The notes under the pieces are model-generated. The model was not told the DNA's origin. It saw only the letters and a list, made by a program, of their open reading frames with translations, and made no database searches. A stretch of DNA of 64,000 bases. It comes from Prochlorothrix hollandica PCC 9006 = CALU 1027. GTDB lineage: Bacteria > Cyanobacteriota > Cyanobacteriia > Prochlorotrichales > Prochlorotrichaceae. The translations under genes and the position numbers were made by a program. Of the stretch, positions 36,683 to 46,810 are shown one piece after another. Position 1 is the stretch's first letter; the number at the start of each line of letters is the position of its first letter. The stretch covers positions 1,303,041 to 1,367,040 of the forward strand of contig NZ_KB235933.1 in the NCBI RefSeq assembly GCF_000332315.1. The letters are read 5' to 3'.

Positions 36683-36943
36683 GAACCATTGCCCCTAGGG
36701 TCTACAACCCGCTATTGACCAAGGCTATGGGGACAGCCCAGAGGTTTTTTGCTAGACTGAAGCCTTACAGGGATCCCCCTTGGCCTAACGTTGCCCTCCC
36801 CGCAGATCGATCGGCCATAGCCTGCGGGTTAGGGTCTCGGTCTGGCGCAGAACCGGGACAGTGCCCCCCCAAGACCGGTCCCCCGTGCGAGGGCATGGGA
36901 ACGATGAGACCAGGGGAGATGGGATCCGGGGAGGCGGGCTAGA

Positions 36944-39100
36944 GTGGCTAAACGTTACTGTGTTATGAACTGTTTTATGGAATCTCCCTTGCTCCAGCAC
37001 CTACGATCGGTTCGCGGATCGGTTCGCGCCCTCAGACCCTTCTTGAGACCGTTCTTGAGACCCCTCAGCCAAGATGGGGTTACGGACTCCCGTCCCTCCC
37101 GGCGGCGATCGCTGCAAACCCTAGCCCTGGGAGCCATGGCCGTGGGCACGGTGCTGGGCCAGGGTCTCGTCTTCAGCCCCCTGGTGCTGGGGCAACAACA
37201 GCGATCCCCCGAACTGCTGTCCTATGGGCAACTGCTCAAAGACATGGAAGCGGGCAAGGTGCTGCGCATTGAATATGACCCCATGCAGGAGGTGGCGCGG
37301 GTCACCTATAAGGAGGATGGGAACGCAAGCGATACAACGGACTCCCCCTCCACGGACTCCCCCCCCACGGACACGCCTAACCCCACGGCTTCCCCTGCCG
37401 CCGTGAATCTGGCTAACATCAAAACCGTGGTTCTTTTTGCGGACAACCCCGAACTGGTGACCCTGGCCCGGGACAATGGGGTGGACTTTGCCGTTAGCCC
37501 CACCCCCGACAGTGATGTGGTGCTGAGTCTATTGGCCAACTTGCTGGTAGTGGGAGTGATCCTGAGCCTGGTCTTGGTTCTGCTGAAGCGCTCCGGCGGC
37601 GCAGCCAACCAGGCCATGAACTTTGGCAAATCCCGCGCCCGGTTCCAGATGGAGGCCAAAACCGGCGTTGTCTTTGATGATGTGGCGGGCATTGAGGAAG
37701 CCAAGGAAGAACTGCAAGAGGTGGTCACCTTCCTCAAACAGCCGGAGCAATTCATTCGCCTGGGGGCCAAGATTCCCAAGGGCGTGCTGTTGGTGGGACC
37801 GCCGGGAACGGGCAAAACCCTGTTGGCCAAAGCCATCGCCGGGGAAGCTGAAGTGCCCTTTTTCAGTATGTCTGGATCGGAATTTGTGGAAATGTTTGTG
37901 GGGGTGGGGGCTTCCCGGGTGCGGGATTTGTTCCGCAAGGCCAAGGAAAACAGCCCCTGCATTATCTTTATTGATGAAATTGATGCTGTGGGCCGCCAGC
38001 GGGGGGCAGGCATTGGCGGGGGCAACGATGAGCGGGAGCAGACCCTCAACCAGTTGCTGACGGAAATGGATGGCTTTGAGGACAACAGCGGGGTGATTGT
38101 GATTGCCGCGACGAACCGCCCCGATGTCCTGGATTCGGCCCTGTTGCGTCCGGGGCGCTTCGATCGCCAAGTCACCGTTGATCTGCCCACGTTCCAGGGT
38201 CGCTTGGGCATTTTGGAAGTCCATGCCCGGGACAAAATGCTGGACAGCAGCGTTAGTCTCGACAGTGTGGCGCGGCGGACTCCGGGGTTCTCTGGGGCCG
38301 ATTTGGCTAACCTGCTCAATGAAGCGGCCATTCTGACGGCCCGCCGCCGCAAGGAACATATCACCCTGGCTGAAATTAGCGATGCCATCGATCGCATCAC
38401 CATCGGCAGCAGCCTCACCCCCCTGCTGGATGGCAAGAAAAAGCGGTTGATTGCCTACCATGAGGTGGGCCATGCCTTGATCATGACGGTGCTGGAACAT
38501 GCGGATCTGTTGGACAAGGTGACCATTATTCCGCGATCGGGGGGCATTGGCGGCTTTGCTAAACCGGTGCCCAACGAAGAGGTGATCGATAGTGGTCTCT
38601 ATAGTCGGGCTTGGCTGCGCGATCGCATGGTGATGTTGATGGGGGGTCGGGCAGCGGAGGAGGTGATCTTTGGCCGGGATGAAGTGACCCCAGGGGCCAT
38701 GGGGGATATTCGCCAACTGACCAACCTGGCGCGGGAAATGGTGACCCGCTATGGCATGAGCGATCTGGGTCCCCTGGCCCTCAATGACAATGAGCCGGAC
38801 AGCCCCATGGGGCGCACCTGGATGAGTCCCCGCCCCGACTATTCGGAGTCGATGGCGGTCAATATCGACCACCAAATCCGCGCCCTAGCCCAGCAGTGCC
38901 TCAATGAAGCCCGCCGCATCGTGGGGGAAAACCGGGGCTTGATGGATCGCCTGGTGGAGGTGTTGCTGGATCAAGAGGAGCTAGACGGGGAGGAGTTTCG
39001 CCGCATTGTGGCTAACTATACGGCTGTGCCGGACAAGAAAGGCACCCCCAACGCCCTGTTACCGGCCTGGATCACCGAATCCCCATCCAGTCCCCTATAA
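36944..39100 (+). CDS. ftsH: ATP-dependent zinc metalloprotease FtsH
   Basis: This membrane-bound AAA protease removes damaged membrane proteins such as photosystem II D1. The 718-aa protein has two membrane segments (about 60-80 and 190-210) bracketing a lumenal domain of about 110 residues, Walker A GPPGTGKT (about 284-291), Walker [12 protein letters not shown], the second region of homology [18 protein letters not shown], and zinc site HEVGH (506-510). It is longer than typical cyanobacterial FtsH (about 615-630 aa) because of an N-terminal extension of about 50 residues and a Ser/Thr/Pro insert (about 126-148). GTG 36944 has GGGGAGG upstream and is preferred over ATG 36965. Confidence 0.94.
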   Translation: MAKRYCVMNCFMESPLLQHLRSVRGSVRALRPFLRPFLRPLSQDGVTDSRPSRRRSLQTLALGAMAVGTVLGQGLVFSPLVLGQQQRSPELLSYGQLLKDMEAGKVLRIEYDPMQEVARVTYKEDGNASDTTDSPSTDSPPTDTPNPTASPAAVNLANIKTVVLFADNPELVTLARDNGVDFAVSPTPDSDVVLSLLANLLVVGVILSLVLVLLKRSGGAANQAMNFGKSRARFQMEAKTGVVFDDVAGIEEAKEELQEVVTFLKQPEQFIRLGAKIPKGVLLVGPPGTGKTLLAKAIAGEAEVPFFSMSGSEFVEMFVGVGASRVRDLFRKAKENSPCIIFIDEIDAVGRQRGAGIGGGNDEREQTLNQLLTEMDGFEDNSGVIVIAATNRPDVLDSALLRPGRFDRQVTVDLPTFQGRLGILEVHARDKMLDSSVSLDSVARRTPGFSGADLANLLNEAAILTARRRKEHITLAEISDAIDRITIGSSLTPLLDGKKKRLIAYHEVGHALIMTVLEHADLLDKVTIIPRSGGIGGFAKPVPNEEVIDSGLYSRAWLRDRMVMLMGGRAAEEVIFGRDEVTPGAMGDIRQLTNLAREMVTRYGMSDLGPLALNDNEPDSPMGRTWMSPRPDYSESMAVNIDHQIRALAQQCLNEARRIVGENRGLMDRLVEVLLDQEELDGEEFRRIVANYTAVPDKKGTPNALLPAWITESPSSPL

Positions 39101-39114
39101 TTTGCCGTTAGGGA

Positions 39115-39357
39115 CTGGGGCGATCGCCCAAAACTCTGGGTATTGCCAGGTTTCTCGTTGGGTTTCGTACCTCTACCCAACCTACGGGATGAAAAACCTC
39201 GAAACCGTAGGTTGGGTTGAGCTGCCCAAGACCCCAGGCACACCGCCCCGACCTACCGGGCGAAACCCAACAGGGGACTGGGGCGATCGCCCAAAACTCT
39301 GCGTCTTGCCAGGTTTCTCGTTGGGTTTCGTACTTCAACCCAACCTGCAAGGCTACG
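39115..39357. repeat. Dispersed repeat R3
   Basis: Long form with three GTAGGTTGGGT-type arms. It contains CGATCGCCCAAAACTCTG twice and GTTGGGTTTCGTAC twice. Begins 15 bp after the ftsH stop. Confidence 0.65.
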
Positions 39358-39481
39358 AACTATAGAAAAACAAAACCTAACGGACCCAGGGGGTGGGCGA
39401 TCGCGAACCCATCCTATACGTGTTATTGCGGGACAATTCAGTCTCTTGGAGATTCCTAGAAGGTTTTCTATAGTAGAAATA

Positions 39482-39566
39482 CAGCAACCCTAAATCAGTT
39501 GTAGGCATCTCAATGGCTGAAACCCTTGGTGTGGTGTGCACACCACACGACCCATTTAGGACTGCT
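39482..39566 (+). mobile_element. MITE family A, short copy A6
   Basis: An 85-bp element with CAGCAACCCTAAAT and ATTTAGGACTGCTG ends and TA on both sides (39480-39481 and 39567-39568). It lacks the central CCCCCTCCGGGG part, giving a tight GTGTGGTGTGCACACCACAC palindrome. Confidence 0.85.
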
Positions 39567-39703
39567 GTAGAGGAATTCAATCCTGCGTTGAATTTTAGAC
39601 GTTCAAACCCTTATTTTTGCATCGGGGCTATGCTGTTCTCATCATCCCTCAGCCACCCGATCGCCCAAACCTCACTACCATAACTCTGAAATGCCACCAC
39701 ACT

Positions 39704-39746
39704 CAGCCCCTGGGATCAGAGCCAACTCCATTGGTCCCAGGGGCTG
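39704..39746. repeat. Perfect 12-bp inverted repeat
   Basis: CAGCCCCTGGGA (39704-39715) and TCCCAGGGGCTG (39735-39746) with a 19-base loop. No T run follows on either strand, so a terminator is unlikely. It lies in the 230-bp leader region of the giant sensor gene. The rest of 39567-39978 is AT-rich and otherwise featureless. Confidence 0.5.
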
Positions 39747-39978
39747 GGGTCTAGCCTTACCTCGTCTGATGATTGCTGGTGATGAATATAGTAAGGATTT
39801 CCGTAATTTTAGTTTTTAAGTGTGTATTATACGATAATTTGATTTAAGCCTGTATCCCCAGGCCATTTAAAATCACCCAAACTGACCCTGCACCTGGAAG
39901 CAATCTCCACAAATTCGGCTGCTTCACCGATACTCGATTTTTACGAGACTGTCTCGGTCTCCTACCCGTAAGGTGCTT

Positions 39979-42900
39979 ATGTCTAAATTATCCCTACCCT
40001 CCGGAGATCAGCCATCGGATTCCCCACTGCCCGCCAACAGTTTTTTAGTGGGCATTGGGGCATCAGCGGGAGGGCTACAAGCCCTGACAGAATTTTGTCA
40101 GAACCTGACGGCGGAACCCGGTGCCTGTTTTGTCATTGTGCAGCACCTGTCCCCCGACTTCCGCAGTTTGATGGTGGAACTGTTGCAGCGCCACACCTCC
40201 CTGCCGGTGAGCATCGTGGAAGATGGCATGGCCCTGGCTGTCAATCAGATCTATGTGCTGCCTCCTGGATTATTGGTGCGCCTGAGAGGCACCCATCTGT
40301 TTTGCGAGGAACGCCCGGGCAACAGCACCGACTACCCCATTGATGTTTTTTTTAATAGCTTGGCCCAGGAACGCAGCGATCGCACCATTGGCATCTTGCT
40401 GTCGGGGACGGGCCATGATGGCACCGAAGGCTTGAAAGCCATCAGCCGATCGGGGGGCATTGCCCTGGTGCAATCCATGCAAACGGCCCAGTTCGGAGCC
40501 ATGCCCAACAGCCCCATTAGTTCGGGCTTGGTGGATGAAATTCTGTCCCCCGCCGAACTCGCCCAATCGGTGTGCGACATGATTCGCTATACCGCCAGCC
40601 GCGCCCACCTGGGGAACGAGGGGGAAAATTTACTCAGCCCGGATCAACTACTGCGGATTCTGACGGTGCTGCACCACCAGGAAAATTTGGATTTTTCCCA
40701 ATATAAACCGGGTACCCTCCACCGGCGCATTGTGCCCCGGTTACTGCTGTCCAAGTCCGAGACCGTCGAGGACTACATTACCTATCTCAGCAAAACACCC
40801 AGCGAAAGCAAAGCACTACGCCAAGATTTATTGATTGGGGCCACCCGCTTCTTCCGGGATTCAGAGATGTGGTCCCAGTTACAAACCACGGTGCTGCCGG
40901 CCATTATTCAAACCTTGCAACCGGAACAACCCCTGCGGCTGTGGGTGGCGGCCTGTTCCACGGGGGAGGAAGCCTATACCTTGGCCATGGCGGTGGATGA
41001 GGTGATGGAGAAATTGAAGCGATCGAACCCGGTCAAACTATTTGCCACGGATGTGGATGCCGAAGCCTTGATCATCGCCGCCCAGGGGGTCTATGGATCC
41101 AATATGGTGCGGGATCTGGGGGAAGAACGCCTCGATCGCTACTTCAATCTTGAAGGCACCAACACCTACCGCATTAAAAAATTTATCCGCTCCCAAATTA
41201 TTTTTGCGTCCCATGACTTGACCCAACATCCCGGCTTCTCCCAAATGCACCTGGTCAGTTGCCGCAATGTCTTGATTTACATGCAACCCCCCCTCCAGGA
41301 ACGGGTGCTGAATTTACTGCACTTTTCCCTGGCCCCCCATGGATTGCTGATTCTGGGTTCTGCGGAACATGTGGGAGCCTTGGACTATGCCTTTCAGTGC
41401 ACGGATCAACACTGGAAATTTTACCGGAAGCGACCCGACATTAAGCTGCCCGTCAGCCATCTGACCCGATCGCCCATCATACCCTCCATCCCCTTCAACC
41501 GACCAAACCAAGGGGGCCAGTCCCCCTACGATCGCCTGCTGGCCTCCATCCTCGGTCTCCGGTTTGGGGAGAACCCCACCACCTGCCTCTTGGTGAACCC
41601 CACCAACCAGGCCATCCATGTCTTTCTGAACACGGCCCGTCTCTTGGAATTTCCCCTAGGGGAAATCAACTTTAATGTTTTAGATATTGTCTTGCCCTCC
41701 CTCAAGCTACCCCTGGGGACGGCCCTGCACCGGGTGCGGGAAGACAATATTCCGGTGCTCTATAAAAACGTGGAGGTTACCGAAGCCAATCCCTCCTATC
41801 ACATCGATCTTTGGGTGGGTCCATCGGGCCAAAATACAGCCTTTGATCAGCCGTTGATTGTCTTGATGGAAATGGCGGTGTCCCGGTCAACCACCATTGG
41901 TATCCAGGAAAGTGAGTTTAATCCCGACTCTGCCATTGCGCAACATGTGCGGGAATTGGAGTTTGAGTTACAGCAAATTCGGAGCAATCTCCAAAACAGC
42001 ATTGAAGAGCTGGAAGCCGCCAACGAGGAACAGCAGGCCACCAATGAAGAACTGTTGGCCGCCAACGAAGAACTGCAAAGCACCAACGAAGAACTGCAAT
42101 CCGTTAACGAAGAACTCTATAGCGTTAATACCGAAAACCAAGAACGCATCGAACAACTGATCGAACTCACTTCCGACATTGATAACCTGTTGCGCAGTAC
42201 GGACATCGGGGTTATTTTCCTGGATCAGGATTTGAACCTGCGCAAGTTCACCCCAGCGGCAGCGCGGGTCTTTAATTTCCGGGTGGGGGATATGGGCCGA
42301 CCCCTGACGGAGTTGGTCAACCACCTCAGTATCACCCATTTAACCACCTTAATTGAGCAGGTGGCCCAGACCCATGAATCCATCGATACGGAAGCCACCA
42401 ACACGATCACGGGCGATCGCCTGTTGTTGCGGGTGTTGCCCTACCGCCGGGAAGATGGGGCGATCGATGGGGTGGTGCTGACCCTGATCACCATCAACGA
42501 CCTCAAAGACACCCAGGATGCCCTGTCCCAAAGCAATGCCCTCCTGGAGGATCTGTACCACAACAGCCCCGTGGGCCTGTGTTTGCTGGATCGGAATCTG
42601 CGTTTCCTCAAGGTCAACCCCACCTTAGCCGCCATGACGGGCCTGACCCTAGCCGAGCACCTGGGCTGCAGACCCCAGGATATCTGGTCTTCCATCAGCG
42701 CCACCATTAGCCCCTACCTGGGCCAGGTGCTGTCCCTGGGGGAAGCCATTACCAACATTGAAGTCACCAGTACAGAACCCAGCAGTCAGGCTCAGCGGGT
42801 TTGGTTAACCTCCTACTATCCCGTCACCTTGGCCGATGAACAACGGGGCGTGGGGGCGATCATCACCGACATCAGCGAACAAAAACGCATCCAGCGGGAA

Positions 42901-45396
42901 CTGGAAGCCAGTCAAGCCCTGGTGCAGCAAATTACCGAATCTAGCCCCGCGATTCTCTCCCTGTCTGCCATTGACACCGGCGTAACGTCCTACATCAACC
43001 GGTCTGTGGAAACCATCCTGGGCTATAGCCCTGAGGAGATTTACCAAGGAGAGGGCAATTTCTTAGTGCGGTTGGCCTACCCCGACGATCGCGATCGCAT
43101 CCTGGCCCACCTCACCACCTTGGCCCAGTCCTCCCCTAACCAAATGCTGGAGCTAGAGTACCGGGTTCGCCACAAAGACAGATCTTGGCGCTGGCTCTAT
43201 CAACGCACCACCCTCTTCCAGCAACACCCCGACCAAGACCACCCCCAAGTTTTGGGGCTGGGGACCGACATCACCGAACAGATCAAAGTGCGGGAGTCCC
43301 TCCAACAAAATGAACTGCTGCTGCGCACCACCCTCAACCACACCCCCATTATTCTCTTTACCCAAGATCTAGATCTGCACTACACCTGGGTTCATCATCC
43401 CTTCCCCGGCTTCAGCCTGGAGGCGATGCTGGGCCACTCCGATCAGGATCTCTTCCCCCCCAACGCCGCCAGCGACTTCATTGCTGCCAAACAGCGGGTG
43501 CTCGACTCCGGGGAAACCCAGACCCATGAGTTTGTCCTCAACACCCCCGATTACCCCTGCTTCTTTGAGTTCACCCTCGCGTCCCAAAGCAATGAACGGG
43601 GGCAGATCATCGGGTTGGCGGGGGTGGGCATCGACATCACGGAATCCCGGCGCAATGCCAACCAACTGCTGAAAATTACCCAACGGCTGGAAGAAGCCCA
43701 ACGCATTGCCCACCTCGGCGATTGGGAATTTGACTTCAGCACCAACACCACCCTCTGGTCCCCGGAACTGTTCCAGATCACCGGCTTTGATCCCACCCTA
43801 GCCACCCCCAGCGTCCCCGACGTGTTGAGCATTATCCATAGGGACGATCTGCCCCTGCTCTTGAGTTTGGTCAACCAGCGCCCGCAGCAACAGGAAGCGG
43901 TGGATGTGGATGTGCGCATTTATCCCCAGGGCAGCACCAGCGTGCGCCATGTCAATATTCTGGGCAAGGTCATCCGCAATGGCATTGGCAATATCACGAA
44001 GCTCTATGGCACCGTGATGGACATTACGGAACGCCAGCGCAACCAGGAGAACCTGCAACACCAAGCCTTTTTTGATAGCTTAACGGGACTGCCCAACCGG
44101 GGCTTTTTCCTGGAGCATCTCAAACTGGCCCGGGGGCGAGCCAGCCGGGATCTGTCCTACCAGTTCGCCGTGCTCTATGTGGATGTGGATAATTTCAAGG
44201 CGATCAATGACGGCCATGGCCATGGCATGGGGGATTCCCTGTTGATCCAGATCGCCCAACGCCTCGATCGCATGATGCGTCCCGGTGACATTGTGGCCCG
44301 CATTGGGGGGGATGAGTTTGCCATTTTGCTGGAGCAGATCTATCACCCAGAAATGGCTTTGGAGGTGGCCTGTCGCCTCCAGTCGGCGATCGCGGCCCCC
44401 CTCAGCCTGGACAATCAGCCCATCCAGGCCAGCCTGAGTATCGGCATTGCCTCCTATCTGTCGGCGGATGGGGCACAGGATGACATCACCCTGCTGGAAA
44501 ATGCCGACATTGCCATGTACCAAGCCAAGCGACGGGGTACCGGCAACTGCGAGCTGTTCCATTCCTCCATGCGGACAGCCAATGACAACCAAGCGGAACT
44601 GAAGGGAGGGCTGCTGCAAGCCCTGGAACAGGAGGAATTTGAGTTATATTACCAACCGATTATCCAGATCCAACAGCAAACCTTAATGGGCTTTGAGGTG
44701 CTGGTGCGGTGGCAACATCCCCAACGGGGGTTACTGGGTGCCCCCAGTTTCTTGCCCATTGTCACCGCTGCCCATCTGATGCCCGCCTTGGAAAGCTGGA
44801 TTCTCAAGCAAGCGTGCCATCAATGGCGACAATGGTCGTCGGAATTCAAACTAGATCCCAATTTTCGCATTTCCATCAATATTTCCTTAAATTTACTCAA
44901 GCATTCGTCGTTTATTAATAACTTACGGTTAGCCCTCAGCCATGCTGGCATCACCAAACCCCATCACATCTGCCTAGAACTGACGGAAGAATCATTAATA
45001 AACTATGGGGATCATGTGGATACCCTGTTGAAAACCCTGAAAAAGCTCAATATCAGCCTTGCTTTAGATGACTTTGGCACCGGTTACTCGTCCCTGTCCT
45101 ACTTGCACCGTCTACCTCTGAGTCACATTAAGTTGGATCAAGGCTGGGTGCAGGAGTTGCCCAACCAACCGACTCACCAAAATCTGACCGTCGGCATCAT
45201 CAGTTTGGCCCGCCAACTCAATTTAACGGTGATTGCTAAGGGCATTGAAACCTTGGAACAACTGCGCCTGATCCAGGAGTCGGGCTGTGATTTGGGCCAA
45301 GGCTATTATTTCTATCCCCCCCTCAGTGCCCTGGATGCTAAGCGCCTCTTGCGAGATCCCCAGGCGATCGCCCAAAAATTTCTGACCCCAAGTTAG
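39979..45396 (+). CDS. CheB-CheR-PAS-GGDEF-EAL fusion protein
   Basis: This is an 1805-aa multidomain signalling protein. CheB methylesterase (about 20-200) keeps Ser (GIGASAGG), His (IVQHLSPDF) and Asp (GTGHDGTEG). CheR methyltransferase (about 215-485) has ATRFFRDSEMW and VAACSTGEEAYTLAMAV. A coiled coil follows (654-727, repeated AxNEEL units), then about five PAS domains (730-1353), GGDEF (motif intact at 1443-1447, ARIGGDEFAI) and EAL (1545-1800). The EAL signature is EVL (1573-1575) and the catalytic Glu of AEGVET is Lys1754 (IAKGIET). Net diguanylate cyclase activity is therefore more likely than phosphodiesterase activity. CheB lacks a receiver domain. ATG 39979 is chosen over GTG 39973. 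Confidence 0.92.
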   Translation: MSKLSLPSGDQPSDSPLPANSFLVGIGASAGGLQALTEFCQNLTAEPGACFVIVQHLSPDFRSLMVELLQRHTSLPVSIVEDGMALAVNQIYVLPPGLLVRLRGTHLFCEERPGNSTDYPIDVFFNSLAQERSDRTIGILLSGTGHDGTEGLKAISRSGGIALVQSMQTAQFGAMPNSPISSGLVDEILSPAELAQSVCDMIRYTASRAHLGNEGENLLSPDQLLRILTVLHHQENLDFSQYKPGTLHRRIVPRLLLSKSETVEDYITYLSKTPSESKALRQDLLIGATRFFRDSEMWSQLQTTVLPAIIQTLQPEQPLRLWVAACSTGEEAYTLAMAVDEVMEKLKRSNPVKLFATDVDAEALIIAAQGVYGSNMVRDLGEERLDRYFNLEGTNTYRIKKFIRSQIIFASHDLTQHPGFSQMHLVSCRNVLIYMQPPLQERVLNLLHFSLAPHGLLILGSAEHVGALDYAFQCTDQHWKFYRKRPDIKLPVSHLTRSPIIPSIPFNRPNQGGQSPYDRLLASILGLRFGENPTTCLLVNPTNQAIHVFLNTARLLEFPLGEINFNVLDIVLPSLKLPLGTALHRVREDNIPVLYKNVEVTEANPSYHIDLWVGPSGQNTAFDQPLIVLMEMAVSRSTTIGIQESEFNPDSAIAQHVRELEFELQQIRSNLQNSIEELEAANEEQQATNEELLAANEELQSTNEELQSVNEELYSVNTENQERIEQLIELTSDIDNLLRSTDIGVIFLDQDLNLRKFTPAAARVFNFRVGDMGRPLTELVNHLSITHLTTLIEQVAQTHESIDTEATNTITGDRLLLRVLPYRREDGAIDGVVLTLITINDLKDTQDALSQSNALLEDLYHNSPVGLCLLDRNLRFLKVNPTLAAMTGLTLAEHLGCRPQDIWSSISATISPYLGQVLSLGEAITNIEVTSTEPSSQAQRVWLTSYYPVTLADEQRGVGAIITDISEQKRIQRELEASQALVQQITESSPAILSLSAIDTGVTSYINRSVETILGYSPEEIYQGEGNFLVRLAYPDDRDRILAHLTTLAQSSPNQMLELEYRVRHKDRSWRWLYQRTTLFQQHPDQDHPQVLGLGTDITEQIKVRESLQQNELLLRTTLNHTPIILFTQDLDLHYTWVHHPFPGFSLEAMLGHSDQDLFPPNAASDFIAAKQRVLDSGETQTHEFVLNTPDYPCFFEFTLASQSNERGQIIGLAGVGIDITESRRNANQLLKITQRLEEAQRIAHLGDWEFDFSTNTTLWSPELFQITGFDPTLATPSVPDVLSIIHRDDLPLLLSLVNQRPQQQEAVDVDVRIYPQGSTSVRHVNILGKVIRNGIGNITKLYGTVMDITERQRNQENLQHQAFFDSLTGLPNRGFFLEHLKLARGRASRDLSYQFAVLYVDVDNFKAINDGHGHGMGDSLLIQIAQRLDRMMRPGDIVARIGGDEFAILLEQIYHPEMALEVACRLQSAIAAPLSLDNQPIQASLSIGIASYLSADGAQDDITLLENADIAMYQAKRRGTGNCELFHSSMRTANDNQAELKGGLLQALEQEEFELYYQPIIQIQQQTLMGFEVLVRWQHPQRGLLGAPSFLPIVTAAHLMPALESWILKQACHQWRQWSSEFKLDPNFRISINISLNLLKHSSFINNLRLALSHAGITKPHHICLELTEESLINYGDHVDTLLKTLKKLNISLALDDFGTGYSSLSYLHRLPLSHIKLDQGWVQELPNQPTHQNLTVGIISLARQLNLTVIAKGIETLEQLRLIQESGCDLGQGYYFYPPLSALDAKRLLRDPQAIAQKFLTPS

Positions 45397-45402
45397 TCGT
45401 AG

Positions 45403-45725
45403 TCGTAGGTTGGGTTGAGCTTGCTGCCATATTTGGATGATTGCCAAAACTTACGGGGCGAAACCCAACACAACATTTTGGTAAGGGTGCCTTATGGAGT
45501 TGCATCCCTCACGTTTTGCCAGGTCCCTTGTTGGGTTTCGTTCCTCTACCCAACCTACACGATGAAAAACCTCGCAACCGTAGGTTGGGTTGAGCTGCCC
45601 AAGACCCCAGACACACCGCCCCAACCTAACGGGCGAAACCCAACGGGCCAGGGGGAGATCGCCCAAACCTCTAGGTATTGCCAGGTTCCTTGTTGGGTTT
45701 CGTTCCTCTACCCAACCTACAATCG
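45403..45725. repeat. Dispersed repeat R4
   Basis: Long form directly after the giant sensor stop, with four GTAGGTTGGGT/ACCCAACCTAC arms and GGGCGAAACCCAAC. Similar to R3 and R5. Confidence 0.65.
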
Positions 45726-45767
45726 CTCACATTTTGTAAGGGTGCCTTGTGGGGTTGCGGCCCTGAC

Positions 45768-45798
45768 AAAAAAAAAGTTCACCCGCGAGGGGTGAACT
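45768..45798 (-). terminator. Strong rho-independent terminator, minus strand
   Basis: AGTTCACCC (45776-45784) pairs with GGGTGAACT (45790-45798). On the minus strand the hairpin is followed by nine or ten T residues. No annotated minus-strand gene lies directly upstream of it (see the candidate transcript at 45799-46044). Confidence 0.8.
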
Positions 45799-46044
45799 GA
45801 AGCTTCCTAGATGTTTCTCCAATGCACCTACTATGGCATCCCTGTCGGGGTAATCCATCGGTTAAATGGCGGATTCTGGTCCCTAATTCCCGTTGCCCTG
45901 GCAAATAGTGCCCCCCCAGCCCTGCCGTTTCCTTCCTGCCGTTTCCTTGGCGCAGGGCTGGCCCTTGGGGTAGGGTTTTCTGAGGAACGCTGCCTGTGCC
46001 CTGGCGGGCGGCGATCGTAGACCACCCACCCCCTTAAGTTTTCC
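45799..46044 (-). ncRNA. Candidate non-coding RNA ending at the 45768 terminator
   Basis: The minus strand upstream of the terminator has no convincing reading frame but contains a strong stem, CCAGCCCTG with CAGGGCTGG (about 45915-45965), and a second pairing potential further on. A transcript starting in the dnaJ leader region and ending at the terminator would be about 200-260 nt. I compared it by memory with RNase P, tmRNA, SRP and 6S RNA and found no convincing match. This is an inference from an orphan terminator only. Confidence 0.28.
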
Positions 46045-46767
46045 GTGGATCATTACCAAACCCTGGGGATCACCAGCACCGCCACCCAAGCGGAAATCAA
46101 GCAAGCCTACCGCCAACTGGCCAAGGCGTTCCACCCCGATCGCCATCGCCACAGCCAGCCAGAGGTGATCGATCGCGCGGCCCAACAGATCCTGAGCATC
46201 AATGCCGCCTATGAGGTACTGGGGGATGTGCAACAGCGCCAAACCTACGATCGCTATCGGCTCTGGACAGGAGAGGGGGTGGAGCGGCCCGCCGTCGATC
46301 GCCAGCCAGACAGCGCCACGGTGCAAACCCACCAGCGGCAGCGTCGCCAAACGGTGCAGTCCCAGGATCAACAACTGGCGGTCTGGATTAAACAGGTCTA
46401 TACCCCCGTCCATCGGCTCCTGGGCCAAACCCTGAAGGAGTTCCGTCCCGCCCTGACGGCCCTGTCAGCGGATCCCTTTGATGATGATTTAATGGCGGAG
46501 TTCCAGGGGTATTTGGACCGCAGCGGCGATCGCCAAACCAAGGCCCAAGCCCTGTTCCAGGCCCATGGCAACCCGCCCCAAATCGCCCGACTGGCCATGA
46601 ATCTCTACTATTGCCTGCATCAGGTGGGGGATGGTCTGGCGGAGTTGGAACGGTTCACCCTCTGCTATGACGACAGCTACCTCAAGGACGGCAAGGAAAT
46701 GTTCCGCATCGCCACCCGGATGCGCCGGGAAGTCCAAAGCGATTTCCGCGACCTCAACTGCCGTTAG
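46045..46767 (+). CDS. J-domain (DnaJ-like) protein
   Basis: The 240-aa protein begins with a J domain (residues 1-70): MDHYQTLGITSTATQAEIKQ, the HPD triad at 30-32, then INAAYEVLGDVQQRQTYDRY. J domains stimulate the ATPase of Hsp70 (DnaK). The remaining 170 residues (QLAVWIKQVYTPVHRLLGQT and onward) contain no zinc finger or substrate domain. This type is a conserved cyanobacterial J protein of unknown client. The start is GTG 46045. It converges with hemH, 43 bp apart. Confidence 0.85.
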   Translation: MDHYQTLGITSTATQAEIKQAYRQLAKAFHPDRHRHSQPEVIDRAAQQILSINAAYEVLGDVQQRQTYDRYRLWTGEGVERPAVDRQPDSATVQTHQRQRRQTVQSQDQQLAVWIKQVYTPVHRLLGQTLKEFRPALTALSADPFDDDLMAEFQGYLDRSGDRQTKAQALFQAHGNPPQIARLAMNLYYCLHQVGDGLAELERFTLCYDDSYLKDGKEMFRIATRMRREVQSDFRDLNCR

Positions 46768-46810
46768 GGTGCCTCGATTCGGGGGCGATCGCCCAATTAA
46801 CCCCAAGCCC

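Noticed and set aside
36715-36942. 75-codon frame before ftsH
   Set aside because: The composition is irregular and Pro/Gly/Arg-rich, there is no conserved motif, and it overlaps the presumed ftsH leader.
37306-38875. Two long minus-strand frames (376 and 448 codons) opposite ftsH
   Set aside because: FtsH motifs are continuous on the plus strand. The antisense frames have no recognisable domain and uneven composition.
39704-39746. Transcription terminator at the 12-bp inverted repeat
   Set aside because: There is no T run on either side, and the loop is 19 bases. Kept only as an inverted repeat.
45799-46044. Known RNA gene (RNase P, tmRNA, SRP or 6S RNA)
   Set aside because: The conserved cores I remember for these RNAs are not present. 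Left as an unassigned candidate.
45883-46428. 181-codon minus-strand frame over the J-domain gene start
   Set aside because: The plus-strand J domain with HPD is certain there. The part beyond the gene overlaps the candidate RNA but lacks protein features.
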